This document shows, one piece after another, positions 46,136-57,255 of a stretch of 64,000 nucleotides of DNA. The notes below the pieces were generated by a model that was given only the letters and a program-made list of their open reading frames with translations, made no database searches and had not been told where the DNA came from. A program made the position numbers and the translations under genes. The stretch comes from Mycolicibacterium doricum (lineage in GTDB: Bacteria > Actinomycetota > Actinomycetes > Mycobacteriales > Mycobacteriaceae), in assembly GCF_010728155.1 (NCBI RefSeq), contig NZ_AP022605.1, positions 2,976,001 through 3,040,000 on the forward strand, written 5' to 3'. Each line of letters begins with the position of its first letter. The stretch's first letter is position 1.

Positions 46136-49100
46136 GCTCGTGGCCCCCCGATCTTCGCCATGTCGACCTGCGCCTGCGGCTTTCCGTTGAGGGCCAGGAT
46201 CAAACCAGCCACCATCGCGACCAGCTCGGCGTCGCGGATGCGTGGTGACCCGACGCTGTCGGCCGCCCGCGGAATCGGCACCGTCACGGTCCGCGTCGTC
46301 GCACGGTAGCCGCCGCCCGGATACATCCGCTTGAGCCGCAGCTGCCCGGAGTCGGGCAGCTCCATCGGCGACAGTTTGACCGTCGACGCCGACACCGAGC
46401 TGACGTCGGTGATGCCGAATTCTCGGCACAGCAGACGCAGCCGGGCGACGCCGACCAGACGCTGCGCCGGTTCCGGCAGCGGCCCGTACCGGTCGACGAG
46501 CTCGTCGACGACGGCGTCCACCCCGGCGTCGTCGGCGGCCGCGGCCAGCCGCCGGTACGCCTCCAACCGCAGCCGGTCACTGCCGATGTAGTCCGGCGGC
46601 AGGTTCGCGTCGACCGGCAGGTCGATCCGCACATCCTTCGTTTCCTCTGGTGTGGCAACGGTTTTGCCCTCCAAAGATGCGGAGTACGCCGCCCGATATG
46701 CTTCCACGGCCTCACCGACCAGTCGCACGTAGAGGTCGAATCCGACGCCGGCCACGTGACCCGATTGTTCGGCGCCCAGCACGTTGCCGGCTCCGCGGAT
46801 CTCGAGGTCCTTCATCGCGACCGCCATCCCCGCGCCCAGTTCGTTGTTCTGGGCGATCGTGGCGAGCCGGTCGTAGGCCGTCTCGGTCAGCGGCTGGTCG
46901 GGCGGATACAGGAAGTAGGCGTACCCGCGTTCGCGGCTTCGGCCCACCCGGCCCCGCAACTGGTGCAGCTGGGACAGGCCGAACGTGTCCGCGCGCTCGA
47001 CGATCAGCGTGTTGGCATTGGAGATGTCCAGACCCGTCTCGACGATCGTGGTGCAGACCAGGATGTCGTACTCCCGGTTCCAGAATCCCTCGACGGTTTT
47101 CTCGAGCATCTCCTCGGGCATCTGGCCGTGGGCTACCACGACCCGTGCCTCCGGCACCAGCGCCGCGATCTTCGCCGCCGCCTGATCGATGGTGCGCACC
47201 CGGTTGTGGATGTAGAACGCCTGCCCGTCGCGCAGCAGTTCGCGGCGTAACGCGGCGGCGACCTGCTTGTCGTCTTGCGGCCCGACGTACGTCAGCACCG
47301 GGTAACGCTCCTCCGGCGGCGTCAGGATCGTCGACATCTCCCGGATGCCGGCCAGGCTCATCTCCAGCGTGCGCGGGATCGGGGTGGCGCTCATGGTGAG
47401 CACGTCGACGTGGGTGCGCATCGACTTGATGTGCTCTTTGTGCTCCACGCCGAACCGCTGCTCCTCGTCGACGACGATCAGCCCGAGGTCCTTCCACACC
47501 ACCCCCGTCTGCAGCAGGCGGTGTGTGCCGATCACGATGTCGACCGACCCGTCCTTCATCCCCTCGAGCACCGCACGCGATTGCGCGGGGTCGGTGAACC
47601 GCGACAGGCCCTTGACGGTGACGGGGAAGCCGGACATCCGAGTGGTGAAGGTCTGCAGATGCTGATCAGCCAGCAGCGTCGTCGGCACCAGCACGGCCAC
47701 CTGCTTACCGTCCTGCACCGCCTTGAACGCCGCGCGCACCGCGATCTCGGTCTTCCCGTAACCGACGTCACCGCAGATCACCCGGTCCATCGGCACCGGC
47801 TTTTCCATATCGGCCTTGACCTCTTGGATGGCCGTGAGCTGGTCGACGGTCTCGGTGAACCCGAACGCGTCCTCCATCTCGTTCTGCCACGGCGTGTCCG
47901 GCCCGAAGGCGTGGCCCGGCGCGGCCTGCCGCTTGGCATACAGGGACACCAGTTCGCCGGCGATCTCACGAACGGCCCGGCGCGCCTTGGTCTTGGTGTT
48001 GGCCCAGTCGCTGCCGCCGAGTTTGGACAGCGACGGCGACTCGCCGCCGACATAGCGCGACAGCTGGTCGAGGGAGTCCATCGGCACGTACAGCCGGTCC
48101 GAGCCGTCCTTTCCAGCGCCCCTCTTCCCCGATGCGTACTCCAGCACGAGATACTCACGGCGCGCCCCGCCGACGACGCGTTCGGTCATCTCGAGGAACC
48201 GGCCGATGCCGTGCTGATCGTGGACCACCAGGTCGCCGGCGGTCAGGGCCAGCGGGTCGACGACGTTGCGACGTTTGGCGGCCAGCCGCTTTCCCTCGGT
48301 GGCCGCGACGCGGCTGCCGGTCAGATCGGCCTCGGTGACGATCACCAGCGAGGCGCCCGGCAGGACGACCCCGTCGTGCAGCGGGCCCTTGAGCACGCCG
48401 ACGACACCGGGCTCCGGTTCCGCGCCGGGCTCCAGCCTCGCTGCGGGAGCGTCGTTCTCGCCGAGTTGTTCGACGACGCGCTGGGCGGTGCCCGCACCGG
48501 GTGTCACGACGGCGGCGTAGCCGCCCGTCGCCACGTGCGCGCGCAGCATCGCGAAGATCTCCTCGACCGAGTGCTGCTGTCCGCGCACCGACGGCGCCGA
48601 CCGGATGTCGAGTTCGATCGCCTTCTCGTCGGACAGCTGGCTCAGCGTCCACCACGGGTGGCCGCCGGCCCGAGCGCCGGTGCGCACCTCCTCGAACCCA
48701 AGGAAGCCGGACGCGCCCATCGCCTCCAGGTCGATCGGGGCTGTGCTGGCGTCACCGAATGCAGCAGCCGACCACGACGCCTCGAGGAACTCCCGCCCGG
48801 TCTTGATCAGGTCCCCGGCGCGGGTGCGCACCTTCTCCGGGTCGCACACCAGGATCGGCGCCGAGTCCGGCAGGTGGTCGGACAGCATCGCCAGCTCGGT
48901 CGGGCGCAGCAGCGGTAGCAGTGCCTCCATCCCGTCGACCGGGATGCCTTCGGCGAGTTTGGCCAGCATGTCGGGCACGCTGCCCGGGACGGTGTGCTCG
49001 TGGGTCGGGTGGGCTGCGGCGAGCACAGCGGCGCGACTTCTCACCTCGTCGCTCATCAGCAGCTCGCGGCAGGGCACCGCGATGACGGTGTCGACCTCGA

Positions 49101-49794
49101 TCTCCGGGATGGACCGCTGGTCGGCGACGGCGAACATCCGCATCTCGGAGATCTCGTCACCCCAGAACTCGACCCGGACCGGATGTTCGGCGGTCGGCGG
49201 GAAGACGTCGAGGATGCCGCCCCGGACGGCGAACTCACCGCGCTTGGCCACCATGTCGCACCGGGTGTAGGCCAAACCGACCAGTCGGGCGATCACCTGC
49301 TCGAATTCGATCTCGGTGCCGACGGCCAGCGTGACCGGTTCCACCTCGGCCAGACCGGCCGCCATCGGCTGCGCCAGTGAGCGTGCCGTGGTCACCACCA
49401 CCCGCAGCGGCGGGCCCAGGCGCGGGTCGTCGGGATGCGCCAGCCGGCGCAGCAGCATCATCCGCGCCCCGACGGTGTCGACTCCGGGTGAGAGCCGCTC
49501 GTGCGGAAGCGTCTCCCAGGACGGGAAGAGCGCCGCCGAGTCGCCGAGGACACCGCGCAGCTCTGCGGTCAGATCGTCGGCCTCACGGCCGGTGGCGGTG
49601 ACGGCGAGCAGCGGACCGGCCTGGGCGAGCGCCGCGGTGACGAACAGCCGCGCGCTGGCCGGCCCGACCATCGACAGGTCGTCGGGTTTGCCGGCGGCGC
49701 GGCGCGCGAGATCGGCCAGGCACGGATCCTGTAGCGCGAATTCGACGAGACCCGCGATCGGGGTCTGGACAGATGGGTGCCCCGATACGGTCAT
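46132..49794 (-). CDS. mfd: Transcription-repair coupling factor Mfd
   Basis: A 1220-residue DNA translocase that removes stalled RNA polymerase and recruits UvrABC. Order of parts: UvrB-like N-terminal module (to about residue 370), CarD-like RNA polymerase interaction domain ([15 protein letters not shown] near 520), then SF2 helicase core: Walker [16 protein letters not shown] near 672, DEEQ box [14 protein letters not shown] near 775, [20 protein letters not shown], then [20 protein letters not shown] and [15 protein letters not shown] (motif VI) and the TRCF C-terminal domain ([20 protein letters not shown]). Full length for the family. Coupled to mazG downstream. Confidence 0.97.
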   Translation of the reverse strand: MTVSGHPSVQTPIAGLVEFALQDPCLADLARRAAGKPDDLSMVGPASARLFVTAALAQAGPLLAVTATGREADDLTAELRGVLGDSAALFPSWETLPHERLSPGVDTVGARMMLLRRLAHPDDPRLGPPLRVVVTTARSLAQPMAAGLAEVEPVTLAVGTEIEFEQVIARLVGLAYTRCDMVAKRGEFAVRGGILDVFPPTAEHPVRVEFWGDEISEMRMFAVADQRSIPEIEVDTVIAVPCRELLMSDEVRSRAAVLAAAHPTHEHTVPGSVPDMLAKLAEGIPVDGMEALLPLLRPTELAMLSDHLPDSAPILVCDPEKVRTRAGDLIKTGREFLEASWSAAAFGDASTAPIDLEAMGASGFLGFEEVRTGARAGGHPWWTLSQLSDEKAIELDIRSAPSVRGQQHSVEEIFAMLRAHVATGGYAAVVTPGAGTAQRVVEQLGENDAPAARLEPGAEPEPGVVGVLKGPLHDGVVLPGASLVIVTEADLTGSRVAATEGKRLAAKRRNVVDPLALTAGDLVVHDQHGIGRFLEMTERVVGGARREYLVLEYASGKRGAGKDGSDRLYVPMDSLDQLSRYVGGESPSLSKLGGSDWANTKTKARRAVREIAGELVSLYAKRQAAPGHAFGPDTPWQNEMEDAFGFTETVDQLTAIQEVKADMEKPVPMDRVICGDVGYGKTEIAVRAAFKAVQDGKQVAVLVPTTLLADQHLQTFTTRMSGFPVTVKGLSRFTDPAQSRAVLEGMKDGSVDIVIGTHRLLQTGVVWKDLGLIVVDEEQRFGVEHKEHIKSMRTHVDVLTMSATPIPRTLEMSLAGIREMSTILTPPEERYPVLTYVGPQDDKQVAAALRRELLRDGQAFYIHNRVRTIDQAAAKIAALVPEARVVVAHGQMPEEMLEKTVEGFWNREYDILVCTTIVETGLDISNANTLIVERADTFGLSQLHQLRGRVGRSRERGYAYFLYPPDQPLTETAYDRLATIAQNNELGAGMAVAMKDLEIRGAGNVLGAEQSGHVAGVGFDLYVRLVGEAVEAYRAAYSASLEGKTVATPEETKDVRIDLPVDANLPPDYIGSDRLRLEAYRRLAAAADDAGVDAVVDELVDRYGPLPEPAQRLVGVARLRLLCREFGITDVSSVSASTVKLSPMELPDSGQLRLKRMYPGGGYRATTRTVTVPIPRAADSVGSPRIRDAELVAMVAGLILALNGKPQAQVDMAKIGGPRA

Positions 49795-49849
49795 GATGAC
49801 CCCATCCTAGGCGCCCCCGCCCGGGAGCCGCCCGCCCTGGTGGGACCGG

Positions 49850-50488
49850 CTACTCGTCGTCGTGCAGCCCGGGGTCGGCTTCGAGGTGGGTCAGCCCGTT
49901 CCACATCAGGTTCACCAGGTGCGCGGCGACGACCTCCTTCTCGGGCATGCGGGTGGCCAGCCACCACTGCGCGGTCATCGACACCGAGCCGACCAGCGCT
50001 TGGGCGTAGAGCGGCGCCAGTTCCGGGTCCAGCCCGCGCCGCGAGAAGTCGCCGGCCAGGATCGAGCTGACCTGGTTGACGGCGTCGTTGAGCAGCGTCG
50101 AATAGGTGCCCGAGGTGATCGCCGCAGGGGAGTCCCGGATCAGGATCCGGAAGCCGTCGGTGCGCTCCTCGACGTAGGTCAGCAACGCGAGTGCGACCCG
50201 CTCCACCCGCACCCGCGAGCGGTTGTTGGTCAGCGACGAGGTGATGCCGTCGAGCAACGCCGACATCTCGCGGTCGACCACCACCGCATAGAGCCCCTCC
50301 TTACCGCCGAAATGCTCGTAGACCACGGGCTTGGACACGTTCGCCCGCTGTGCGACCTCCTCGATGGAGGTCCCCTCGTAACCACGCTCGGCGAACAGCG
50401 ACTTGGCAATCTCGATGAGCTGCTGGCGCCGTTCGCTGCCGGTCATCCGGGCGCGGGGTACGCGCACTTCTTTGTCGGGCGCTGCCAT
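49850..50488 (-). CDS. TetR-family transcriptional regulator
   Basis: A 212-residue regulator. Helix-turn-helix at about 20-65: RRQQLIEIAKSLFAERGYEG, TSIEEVAQRANVSKPVVYEH and FGGKEGLYAVVVDREM. The all-helical C-terminal ligand domain (LIRDSPAAITSGTYSTLLND, GSVSMTAQWWLATRMPEKEV) resembles Rv1019. ATG 50488 is chosen, since the HTH starts about 15 residues later and upstream codons run into the tRNA-Gln gene. Its ligand and targets are unknown; it lies between mfd and tRNA-Gln as in M. tuberculosis. Confidence 0.9.
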   Translation of the reverse strand: MAAPDKEVRVPRARMTGSERRQQLIEIAKSLFAERGYEGTSIEEVAQRANVSKPVVYEHFGGKEGLYAVVVDREMSALLDGITSSLTNNRSRVRVERVALALLTYVEERTDGFRILIRDSPAAITSGTYSTLLNDAVNQVSSILAGDFSRRGLDPELAPLYAQALVGSVSMTAQWWLATRMPEKEVVAAHLVNLMWNGLTHLEADPGLHDDE

Positions 50489-50530
50489 TCTTGGAGCGTA
50501 TCGGCTTGGACTACGATCTCGGGTGATCGA

Positions 50531-50602
50531 TCCGTCGTGGTGTAATCGGCAGCACCTCTGATTTTGGTTCAGATAGTTCAGGTTCGAGTCCTGGCGACGG
50601 AG
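50531..50602 (+). tRNA. tRNA-Gln (anticodon UUG)
   Basis: Acceptor TCCGTCG / CGACGGA, D arm with TGTAATCGGCAGCA, anticodon stem TCTGA / TCAGA around loop TTTTGGT (anticodon TTG), T arm CAGG TTCGAGT CCTG, discriminator G, CA follows. It ends 5 bp before the glmU start codon, so glmU may be co-transcribed with it. Confidence 0.93.
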
Positions 50603-50607
50603 CACAC

Positions 50608-52077
50608 ATGACCACATCGACCGATACCGCGGTCCTCGTACTGGCTGCCGGCGCCGGGACCCGGATGCGTTCGGACATCCCGAAGGTGCTGCACCCGCTC
50701 GGCGGCCGCAGCATGCTCGCGCACGCCCTGCACACCGTGGCCAAGCTCGCCCCGCAGCACCTGGTGGTGGTGCTCGGGCACGACCGTGAGCGCGTCGCGC
50801 CCGCGGTCGAGGCGCTGGCCATCGAGCTCGGCCGCCCGATCGACATCGCGATCCAGGACCGGCAACTCGGGACCGGCCACGCCGCCGAATGCGGGCTCTC
50901 GGCGCTACCCGAAGACTTCGCCGGCGTCGTCGTCGTGACCGCGGGTGACGTCCCGCTGCTCGACGCGGACACCATGGCCAACCTGCTGGCCACCCATGGT
51001 TCGGCCGCGGCGACCGTGCTGACCACCACGGTCGACGACCCGACTGGCTACGGGCGCATCCTGCGGGGCCAGGACAACGAGGTCACCGGAATCGTCGAGC
51101 AGGCCGACGCCAGCCCGTCGCAGCTGGCCATCCGCGAGGTCAACGCCGGCGTCTACGCCTTCGACACCACCGCGCTGCGTTCGGCGCTGCGCCGGCTGGG
51201 GTCGGACAACGCGCAGAACGAGTTGTACCTCACCGACGTCGTCGCGATCTTCCGCCAGGACGGCCGCAGCGTGCGCGCCGAACACGTCGACGACAGCGCC
51301 CTGGTCGCCGGCGTCAACGACCGCGTGCAACTGGCGACGCTGGGCGCCGAACTCAACCGCCGCATCGTCAACGCCCACCAGCGGGCCGGTGTCACGGTGA
51401 TCGATCCGCGCGCCACCTGGATCGACGTCGACGTCACCATCGGTCGCGACACCGTGATCCGCCCCGGCACTCAACTTCTCGGCCGCACCCGCATCGGCGG
51501 CCGCTGCGATGTCGGACCGGACACCACGCTGCGCGACGTCACCGTCGGCGACGCCGCCTCGGTGATCCGCACCCACGGCTCGGAGTCGGTCGTCGGCGAC
51601 GGCGCTTCCGTGGGCCCGTTCACCTATCTGCGGCCGGGCACCGTCCTTGGCGCCGAGGGCAAGCTGGGCGCCTTCGTCGAGACGAAGAACGCGACGGTGG
51701 GCGCCGGCACCAAGGTGCCGCACCTGACCTACGTCGGTGATGCCGACATCGGGGAGCACAGCAATATCGGCGCGTCGAGCGTGTTCGTCAACTACGACGG
51801 CGAGACCAAGAACCGCACGACGATCGGTTCGCACGTCCGCACCGGGTCGGACACCATGTTCGTCGCGCCCGTGACCGTCGGCGACGGCGCCTACACCGGT
51901 GCCGGCACGGTGATCCGTGACGATGTCCCGCCGGGTGCGCTGGCAGTCTCCTCGGGATCGCAGCGCAACATCGAGGGGTGGGTGATCCGCAAACGCCCGG
52001 GCTCTGCCGCTGCCCGCGCGGCCGCCGAAGCGGCCGAGCAGGCCCGAGGTCACCGCGACGACCACCAGGGGTCGTGA
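50608..52077 (+). CDS. glmU: Bifunctional GlmU: GlcN-1-P acetyltransferase / GlcNAc-1-P uridylyltransferase
   Basis: 489 residues. N-terminal pyrophosphorylase: [20 protein letters not shown] (nucleotide loop), [38 protein letters not shown] and [11 protein letters not shown]-terminal left-handed beta-helix acetyltransferase: [60 protein letters not shown] and [20 protein letters not shown]. It makes UDP-GlcNAc for peptidoglycan and arabinogalactan linkers. It starts 5 bp after tRNA-Gln and precedes prs, as in Rv1018c-Rv1017c. Confidence 0.97.
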   Translation: MTTSTDTAVLVLAAGAGTRMRSDIPKVLHPLGGRSMLAHALHTVAKLAPQHLVVVLGHDRERVAPAVEALAIELGRPIDIAIQDRQLGTGHAAECGLSALPEDFAGVVVVTAGDVPLLDADTMANLLATHGSAAATVLTTTVDDPTGYGRILRGQDNEVTGIVEQADASPSQLAIREVNAGVYAFDTTALRSALRRLGSDNAQNELYLTDVVAIFRQDGRSVRAEHVDDSALVAGVNDRVQLATLGAELNRRIVNAHQRAGVTVIDPRATWIDVDVTIGRDTVIRPGTQLLGRTRIGGRCDVGPDTTLRDVTVGDAASVIRTHGSESVVGDGASVGPFTYLRPGTVLGAEGKLGAFVETKNATVGAGTKVPHLTYVGDADIGEHSNIGASSVFVNYDGETKNRTTIGSHVRTGSDTMFVAPVTVGDGAYTGAGTVIRDDVPPGALAVSSGSQRNIEGWVIRKRPGSAAARAAAEAAEQARGHRDDHQGS

Positions 52078-52178
52078 CCTCGACCACTTCTGTTCGCGTT
52101 CCGGCAACCCGGCCACGAACATTCAGATTCGCTACGTACGATTGGGCCGACACGATCCCCGACCGGCGAGGGCGCACA

Positions 52179-53159
52179 GTGGGCACCGAGTGGACCGACA
52201 ACCGCAAGAACCTGATGCTGTTCTCGGGCCGCGCGCACCCCGAACTGGCTGAACAGGTCGCCAAAGAGCTCGACACCCCGGTGACCGCGCAGACCGCCCG
52301 CGACTTCGCCAACGGCGAGATCTTCGTGCGCTTCGACGAATCCGTGCGTGGCTGCGACGCGTTCGTCCTGCAGTCCCATCCGGCGCCGCTGAACCAGCAC
52401 CTGATGGAACAGCTCATCATGATCGACGCGCTCAAACGCGGCAGCGCCAAGCGGATCACCGCGATCCTGCCCTTCTACCCGTACGCGCGCCAGGACAAGA
52501 AGCACCGTGGCCGTGAGCCGATCTCGGCCCGACTGGTCGCCGACCTGCTCAAGACCGCAGGCGCCAACCGGATCCTCACCGTCGACCTGCACACCGACCA
52601 GATCCAGGGCTTCTTCGACGGACCCGTCGACCACATGCGGGCGCAGAAGCTGCTGACCGGCTACATCGCCGAGCACTACCCGTGCGAGGACATGGTCGTG
52701 GTGTCCCCCGACTCGGGTCGTGTCCGGGTCGCCGAGAAGTGGGCGGACTCGCTGGGCGGCACGCCGCTGGCGTTCATCCACAAGACCCGCGATCCGCTGG
52801 TGCCCAACCAGGTGGTGGCCAACCGCGTGGTCGGCGACGTGCGGGGGAAGACCTGCGTGCTGACCGACGACATGATCGACACCGGCGGCACCATCGCCGG
52901 AGCGGTGAAGCTGCTCAAGCAGAACGGTGCGGGTGACGTGATCGTCGCGGCGACGCACGGTGTGCTGTCCGCCCCCGCGGGTGAGCGGCTCGCCGGATGC
53001 GGTGCCCGAGAGGTGATCGTCACCAACACCCTGCCGATCGGCGAGGACAAGCAGTTCCCGCAGCTGACCGTGCTGTCGATCGCGCCGCTGCTGGCCAACA
53101 CCATTCGTGCGGTGTTCGACAACGGTTCGGTGACAAGCCTTTTCGACGGGTCAGCATAG
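52179..53159 (+). CDS. prsA: Ribose-phosphate pyrophosphokinase
   Basis: Makes PRPP from ribose 5-phosphate and ATP. 326 residues from the GTG at 52179 (VGTEWTDNRKNLMLFSGRAH), equal in length to M. tuberculosis PrsA. FANGEIFVRFDESVRGCDAF, ILPFYPYARQDKKHRGREPI (ATP-binding flexible loop), RILTVDLHTDQIQGFFDGPV (Mg site), VVVSPDSGRVRVAEKWAD and the PRPP loop VLTDDMIDTGGTIAGAVKLL are all present. The PRPP made also feeds decaprenylphosphoryl-arabinose synthesis in mycobacteria. 101 bp after glmU. Confidence 0.96.
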   Translation: MGTEWTDNRKNLMLFSGRAHPELAEQVAKELDTPVTAQTARDFANGEIFVRFDESVRGCDAFVLQSHPAPLNQHLMEQLIMIDALKRGSAKRITAILPFYPYARQDKKHRGREPISARLVADLLKTAGANRILTVDLHTDQIQGFFDGPVDHMRAQKLLTGYIAEHYPCEDMVVVSPDSGRVRVAEKWADSLGGTPLAFIHKTRDPLVPNQVVANRVVGDVRGKTCVLTDDMIDTGGTIAGAVKLLKQNGAGDVIVAATHGVLSAPAGERLAGCGAREVIVTNTLPIGEDKQFPQLTVLSIAPLLANTIRAVFDNGSVTSLFDGSA

Positions 53160-53221
53160 ATGGGTTCGGCATCTCCGGGCACCCGGTCGGCCGGCCCGAT
53201 CGACACGGTGAAACAGATCCT

Positions 53222-53878
53222 GTGACGGCTCTCCGCGTGGCGGCGGGCACCGCGCTGCTGGTCCTCGCCACCGCTGCCTGCGGCGCGCAAGCCCCTGACT
53301 ACCAATCGGTCTGGAGCACGTCGAGCAGCGCACCTCCGCCGTCGGAGACACCGACCGAGGCGCCGGTGCCGATCGCGCAGTACCTCGAGGAAGTGGGTGT
53401 CACCGGCCGCACGGTCGCCCCGGAGAAGCTGCCCGACCTCACCGTCAGCATCCCCACGCCCCCCGGCTGGCAGCCGTATCCGGGCCGGCAGTTCGAACCG
53501 GGCACCCGGGTGATCGCCAAGGGTGACACGTATCCGATCGCGGTGCTCATGGTGTTCGAGTTGAGCGGGCAGTTCGACCCCGCCGAGGCGGTCAAACACG
53601 GCGACGACGACGCCCGGCTGTCGGAGAATTTCAAGGAACTCAACGCCTCGCAGGACAACTGGCGCGGCCTGCCGTCGGCGATGGTCGAGGGCACCTACGA
53701 CCTCAACGGCCAGCGGATGCAGACCTACAACCGGATCGTCATCGCAACCGGGTCGCCGCCGGCCAACCAGCGCTACCTCGTCCAGCTGACCGTGACCAGC
53801 TTCGCCAACGAGTCCGAGAAATACGGCAAGGACATCGAGGCGATCCTGGCCGGCTTCACGGTCGCGCTGAAGACGTAG
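53222..53878 (+). CDS. lpqT: LpqT-family lipoprotein
   Basis: A 218-residue precursor with lipobox LVLATAACGAQ (Cys at about 20) and a soluble domain with PTPPGWQPYPGRQFEPGTRV, PIAVLMVFELSGQFDPAEAV and GTYDLNGQRMQTYNRIVIAT. It is a mycobacterial LpqT/LpqN-type fold found outside the membrane. Position after prsA matches Rv1016c. Start at GTG 53222, which leads directly into the signal peptide. The function of the family is not well known. Confidence 0.9.
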   Translation: MTALRVAAGTALLVLATAACGAQAPDYQSVWSTSSSAPPPSETPTEAPVPIAQYLEEVGVTGRTVAPEKLPDLTVSIPTPPGWQPYPGRQFEPGTRVIAKGDTYPIAVLMVFELSGQFDPAEAVKHGDDDARLSENFKELNASQDNWRGLPSAMVEGTYDLNGQRMQTYNRIVIATGSPPANQRYLVQLTVTSFANESEKYGKDIEAILAGFTVALKT

Positions 53879-53904
53879 CCGCACGCGCCGATACAGTGGC
53901 AGAC

Positions 53905-54774
53905 ATGAGTCACTGGACCGCAGCCGACCTTCCCTCCTTCGCCGGCCGCTCGGTGATCGTCACCGGCGCCAACAGCGGTCTGGGGCTGGTCACCGCCCGA
54001 GAACTGGCGCGCGTGGGCGCCGACGTCGTACTCGCGGTGCGCAACACCGCCAAGGGCGCCGAGGCGGCGGCAACCATGTCCGGCAACGTCACCGTCCGCG
54101 AACTCGATCTGCAGAACCTCGCGTCGGTGCGCGAGTTCGCCGCGGGCACCGGGAGGGTCGACATCCTGGTGAACAACGCCGGGATCATGGCCGTGCCCTA
54201 CGCGCGGACCGTCGACGGGTTCGAAAGCCAGATCGGGACCAACCACCTCGGCCATTTCGCGCTGACCAACCTGCTGCTGCCCGAGATCACCGACCGGGTG
54301 GTCACGGTGTCGTCGTTCATGCACATCTTCGGCCGCATCAACCTCGACGACCTCAACTGGAAGGCCCGGCCGTATTCGGCGTGGCTGGCCTACGGGCAGT
54401 CGAAACTGGCCAACCTGTTGTTCACCAGCGAACTGCAGAACCGGTTGCGGCGCGCCGGATCGCCGGTGCGCGCCCTGGCGGCCCACCCGGGCTATTCGCA
54501 CACCAACCTGCAGGGGAAGTCCGGCCGCAAGCTCGGTGACGCGGTGATGGCCCTGGGCGGCAGGTACTTCGCGACCGACGCCGACTTCGGCGCGCGCCAG
54601 ACGCTGTACGCGGTGGCCCAGGATCTGCCCGGCGACACCTTCGTCGGCCCGAGGTTCATGCTGCGTGGTTCGACCGGTCCGGCGTGGCGCACCCCGCGGG
54701 CCCGGGACATGAAGACCGCCGCGGCGCTGTGGGAGCTGTCCGAGCAGCTCACCGGCACCACCTTCCCGCTCTAG
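53905..54774 (+). CDS. Short-chain dehydrogenase/reductase (retinol-dehydrogenase-like)
   Basis: 289 residues from ATG 53905 (a GTG nine bases earlier is also possible). Classical SDR features: cofactor loop [34 protein letters not shown] motif ([14 protein letters not shown]), catalytic Ser in [12 protein letters not shown] and YxxxK as [11 protein letters not shown], then [12 protein letters not shown]. The acidic residue at the end of beta-2 is replaced by Arg ([10 protein letters not shown]), so NADP(H) is more likely than NAD(H). Lies between lpqT and rplY; substrate unknown. Confidence 0.9.
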   Translation: MSHWTAADLPSFAGRSVIVTGANSGLGLVTARELARVGADVVLAVRNTAKGAEAAATMSGNVTVRELDLQNLASVREFAAGTGRVDILVNNAGIMAVPYARTVDGFESQIGTNHLGHFALTNLLLPEITDRVVTVSSFMHIFGRINLDDLNWKARPYSAWLAYGQSKLANLLFTSELQNRLRRAGSPVRALAAHPGYSHTNLQGKSGRKLGDAVMALGGRYFATDADFGARQTLYAVAQDLPGDTFVGPRFMLRGSTGPAWRTPRARDMKTAAALWELSEQLTGTTFPL

Positions 54775-54932
54775 GCTTCCGCCGCGGATTTCCGACGGAC
54801 CCCCGTGTTGCGGTAACCTCGACGCCGCATCACGGCGAGGGTGGCACGGCCACCGTTATCGACGGGGAACAGACTGTTCATGCTGTTGTCCGCCCTGCCG
54901 TGTCCACCACCGGCATACAGGAGCAACACGTC

Positions 54933-55574
54933 ATGGCCAAGAATGCGCCCAACAAGCTGACCGCCGCGGTCCGCACGGAGACCGGTAAGGGCGCCTCCCG
55001 CCGCGCCCGCCGCGAGGGCAAGGTGCCCGCCGTCCTCTACGGGCACGGCACCGATCCTCAGCACCTCGAGGTCAACGCCCGCGACTTCGCCGCGGTGCTG
55101 CGTCACTCCGGCACCAACGCCGTGCTGACCCTCGACATCGACGGCGACGAGCAGCTCGCGCTGACCAAGTCGCTCGAGATCCACCCGATCCGCCGCAACA
55201 TCCAGCACGCGGATCTGCTGGTCGTGCGCCGCGGCGAGAAGGTGACCGTCGAGGTCAACGTCATCGTCGAGGGTGAGGCCACGCCGGGCGCGCTGGTCAC
55301 CCAGGAGGCCAATGCCATCGACGTCGAAGCCGACGTGCAGTCGATCCCCGAGCAGCTGGTCGTGTCGGTCGAGGGCGCCCAGGAAGGCACCCAGATCACC
55401 GCCGCCCAGGTCGAGCTGCCCTCGGGCGTCACCCTGGTCTCCGATCCGGAGACGCTGGTCGTCAACATCGTCAGCGCGCCGAGCGCCGAGCAACTGGAGT
55501 CCGAGGGCGGCGGGGCGTCGCTCGACGAGCAGGCCGCCGAGGGCTCCGCGTCCGCCGAGGGATCGGCCGAGTAA
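54933..55574 (+). CDS. rplY: 50S ribosomal protein L25 (CTC/TL5 form)
   Basis: 213 residues. The L25 domain ([40 protein letters not shown]) binds 5S rRNA. The C-terminal CTC beta domain ([40 protein letters not shown]) and an acidic Gly/Ala/Ser tail follow. Actinobacteria carry this long general-stress form. Six bases separate it from pth; the pair rplY-pth is conserved (Rv1015c-Rv1014c). ATG 54933 is preceded by ACAGGAGCAACACGTC. Confidence 0.95.
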   Translation: MAKNAPNKLTAAVRTETGKGASRRARREGKVPAVLYGHGTDPQHLEVNARDFAAVLRHSGTNAVLTLDIDGDEQLALTKSLEIHPIRRNIQHADLLVVRRGEKVTVEVNVIVEGEATPGALVTQEANAIDVEADVQSIPEQLVVSVEGAQEGTQITAAQVELPSGVTLVSDPETLVVNIVSAPSAEQLESEGGGASLDEQAAEGSASAEGSAE

Positions 55575-55580
55575 GACGAC

Positions 55581-56159
55581 ATGGCCGAGCCGTTGCTGGT
55601 GGTGGGCCTGGGCAACCCCGGGCCCAACTACGCCAAGACCCGCCACAACGTCGGCTTCATGGTGGTGGACCTGCTGGCCGGGCGGATCGGTTCGGGATTC
55701 AAGGCGCACCGCAAGTCCGGCGCCGAGATCGCGACCGGTCGCCTGGCGGGCAGGGCCGTCGTGCTGGCCAAGCCACGCACGTACATGAACGAGTCGGGCC
55801 GCAACGTCGGCCCGCTCGCGCAGTTCTATTCCGTCGCGCCCGCCGACGTCATCGTCATCCACGACGAGCTCGACATCGACTTCGGCCGCATCAGGCTGAA
55901 GTTCGGCGGCGGCGTTGCGGGCCACAACGGCTTGAAGTCGGTGGCAGCGGCATTGGGCAGCAAAGATTTTCAGCGTGTCCGGGTGGGAGTCGGCCGGCCG
56001 CCCGGCCGTAAGGACGCGGCGACGTATGTGCTGGAACCGTTCACGGCCGTCGAACGCACTGAGGTGCCGACGATCTGTGAACAGGCCGCCGACGCCACCG
56101 AACTCCTGATCACCCAAGGGTTGGAGCCGGCTCAGAATCTCGTGCACGCCTGGGCATGA
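55581..56159 (+). CDS. pth: Peptidyl-tRNA hydrolase
   Basis: 192 residues. Releases tRNA from peptidyl-tRNA drop-off products. [20 protein letters not shown] carries the substrate Asn and catalytic His (about residue 24), [20 protein letters not shown] the second conserved Asn, [20 protein letters not shown] the catalytic Asp, and [20 protein letters not shown] the third Asn. Full length. Immediately downstream of rplY. Confidence 0.96.
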   Translation: MAEPLLVVGLGNPGPNYAKTRHNVGFMVVDLLAGRIGSGFKAHRKSGAEIATGRLAGRAVVLAKPRTYMNESGRNVGPLAQFYSVAPADVIVIHDELDIDFGRIRLKFGGGVAGHNGLKSVAAALGSKDFQRVRVGVGRPPGRKDAATYVLEPFTAVERTEVPTICEQAADATELLITQGLEPAQNLVHAWA

Positions 56160-56229
56160 CTCCCCATGACGCTGCTGACCGCCGGACACGGGCAGGAGCC
56201 GAGCGGACGATCGGCCTCGGTGGGCGCCC

Positions 56230-56500
56230 CTGACACCTCGCGGCGCCCAGCGACTACTGGAAACCGGTGTCCTACCTGCTCGACGACAGACACGACGTGC
56301 TGCTGGTCAACGCCGCCTCGGTGCGCAACCTACCCGGGCGCAAATATGTCTCCGAAGCAACGTGACCAGCCGACCTGGGTGCCCATGGGCTGGTTACGGC
56401 GTCCTTCGTGCGCTGGTTATGGCGTCCTTCGTGCGCCGACACCGATCCAGGCGCTACGGGATCTAACCAGCACGCTCCGTGACCAGCACCAGTACGGCCC
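56230..56500 (+). pseudogene. IS110-family transposase fragment
   Basis: The forward frame reads APSDYWKPVSYLLDDRHDVL, then LVNAASVRNLPGRKYVSEAT before a stop. In a neighbouring frame ADLGAHGLVTASFV and, after it, PTPIQALRDLT follow. This is the DEDD-domain segment of IS110 transposases (sDYWkP..yLL...dv.LVNa..vrn.PGRK.DvsDa.WLa.LgahGLv..SFvPp..iq.LRDLtR). Both ends are missing. It occupies most of the gap between pth and the secreted-protein gene. Confidence 0.75.
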
Positions 56501-56554
56501 GCGACGAGTGCGGGGTCCGTTCCGTGCCGCGCTCGCCGCGTCGCCAAAGGCCAG

Positions 56555-56938
56555 CTAGTCGCTGGTTCCGTACGGCCCAATGCGAGCAAGTATCGCGTCG
56601 ACTATCATTCTTCCGATGTCGGTGTACGGCGGCAAAATGGCTTTGAGGAACGGCGATCCGTCGACCCTCTCGACCACTTCGAAGAACACAGCTTGGAAGC
56701 GTTCGATCCGGTTCTCCAGCCACACGGGCTGCTCAGCGATGTCCATCACCGGGCTCAGTGGCACGAACGGCCCGTCGATCAGAATCTGTGTCACGGCGGG
56801 AGCCATGGGCGCCGGCGCGATGGTTTCGGCGTTAGCAACTACCGCCGGAAACGCGGCGGCGGCAACGACCGCGCACGCCGCGGCGCCCACCTGCACTCGA
56901 GTAAGTCCTCCACGAATCTGCGTCGCCATAGTCGACAT
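56555..56938 (-). CDS. Small secreted protein of unknown function
   Basis: A 127-residue precursor. Signal peptide from ATG 56938: TRVQVGAAACAVVAAAAFPA, with AVVANAETIAP marking the cleavage region. The mature part has VTQILIDGPFVPLSPVMDIA and ENRIERFQAVFFEVVERVDG, ending in ARIGPYGTSD. A run of G on the minus strand (GGGGGGGATATG) before the start serves as ribosome site. Similar exported proteins with this signal peptide exist in mycobacteria, but I know no function. Confidence 0.75.
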   Translation of the reverse strand: MSTMATQIRGGLTRVQVGAAACAVVAAAAFPAVVANAETIAPAPMAPAVTQILIDGPFVPLSPVMDIAEQPVWLENRIERFQAVFFEVVERVDGSPFLKAILPPYTDIGRMIVDAILARIGPYGTSD

Positions 56939-57255
56939 ATCCCCCCCCTTGTTAGTCACCTGTAGACCAGCAAAGCGTCCCACGCTGCAGTTGCCGTGTC
57001 AACCGGAACGCCAGGGTAGTCATTCACCGCGACCGGACTCCCCGTCTTCGCCGCGGCCGCAGCGCACCTCCCACAGCTCGGTGCGGCTGCGGTGGTCTGT
57101 CCCCTACCGTGGGGGCCGTGCAGCCCGAGCCCTCGGGCACGCTGATTTCATTCCGCCGACGGCAGTGTTATCGCCGAACCGCTTCACCGGGTCGATCGCT
57201 CCGATGGCCGGTGTCGTGCACGACGGTAGCGGACCGCCAGCGACGTTCCCGCGAG
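56939..57255. other. Intergenic region with no gene seen
   Basis: 317 bp between the secreted-protein gene and the 3' end of the acyl ligase gene. It probably contains the promoter of the secreted-protein gene. No conserved reading frame or strong hairpin was found. Confidence 0.5.

Noticed and set aside
47275..48918. Forward-strand open frame of 547 codons antisense to mfd
   Set aside because: Shadow frame; mfd is full length and well conserved on the minus strand.
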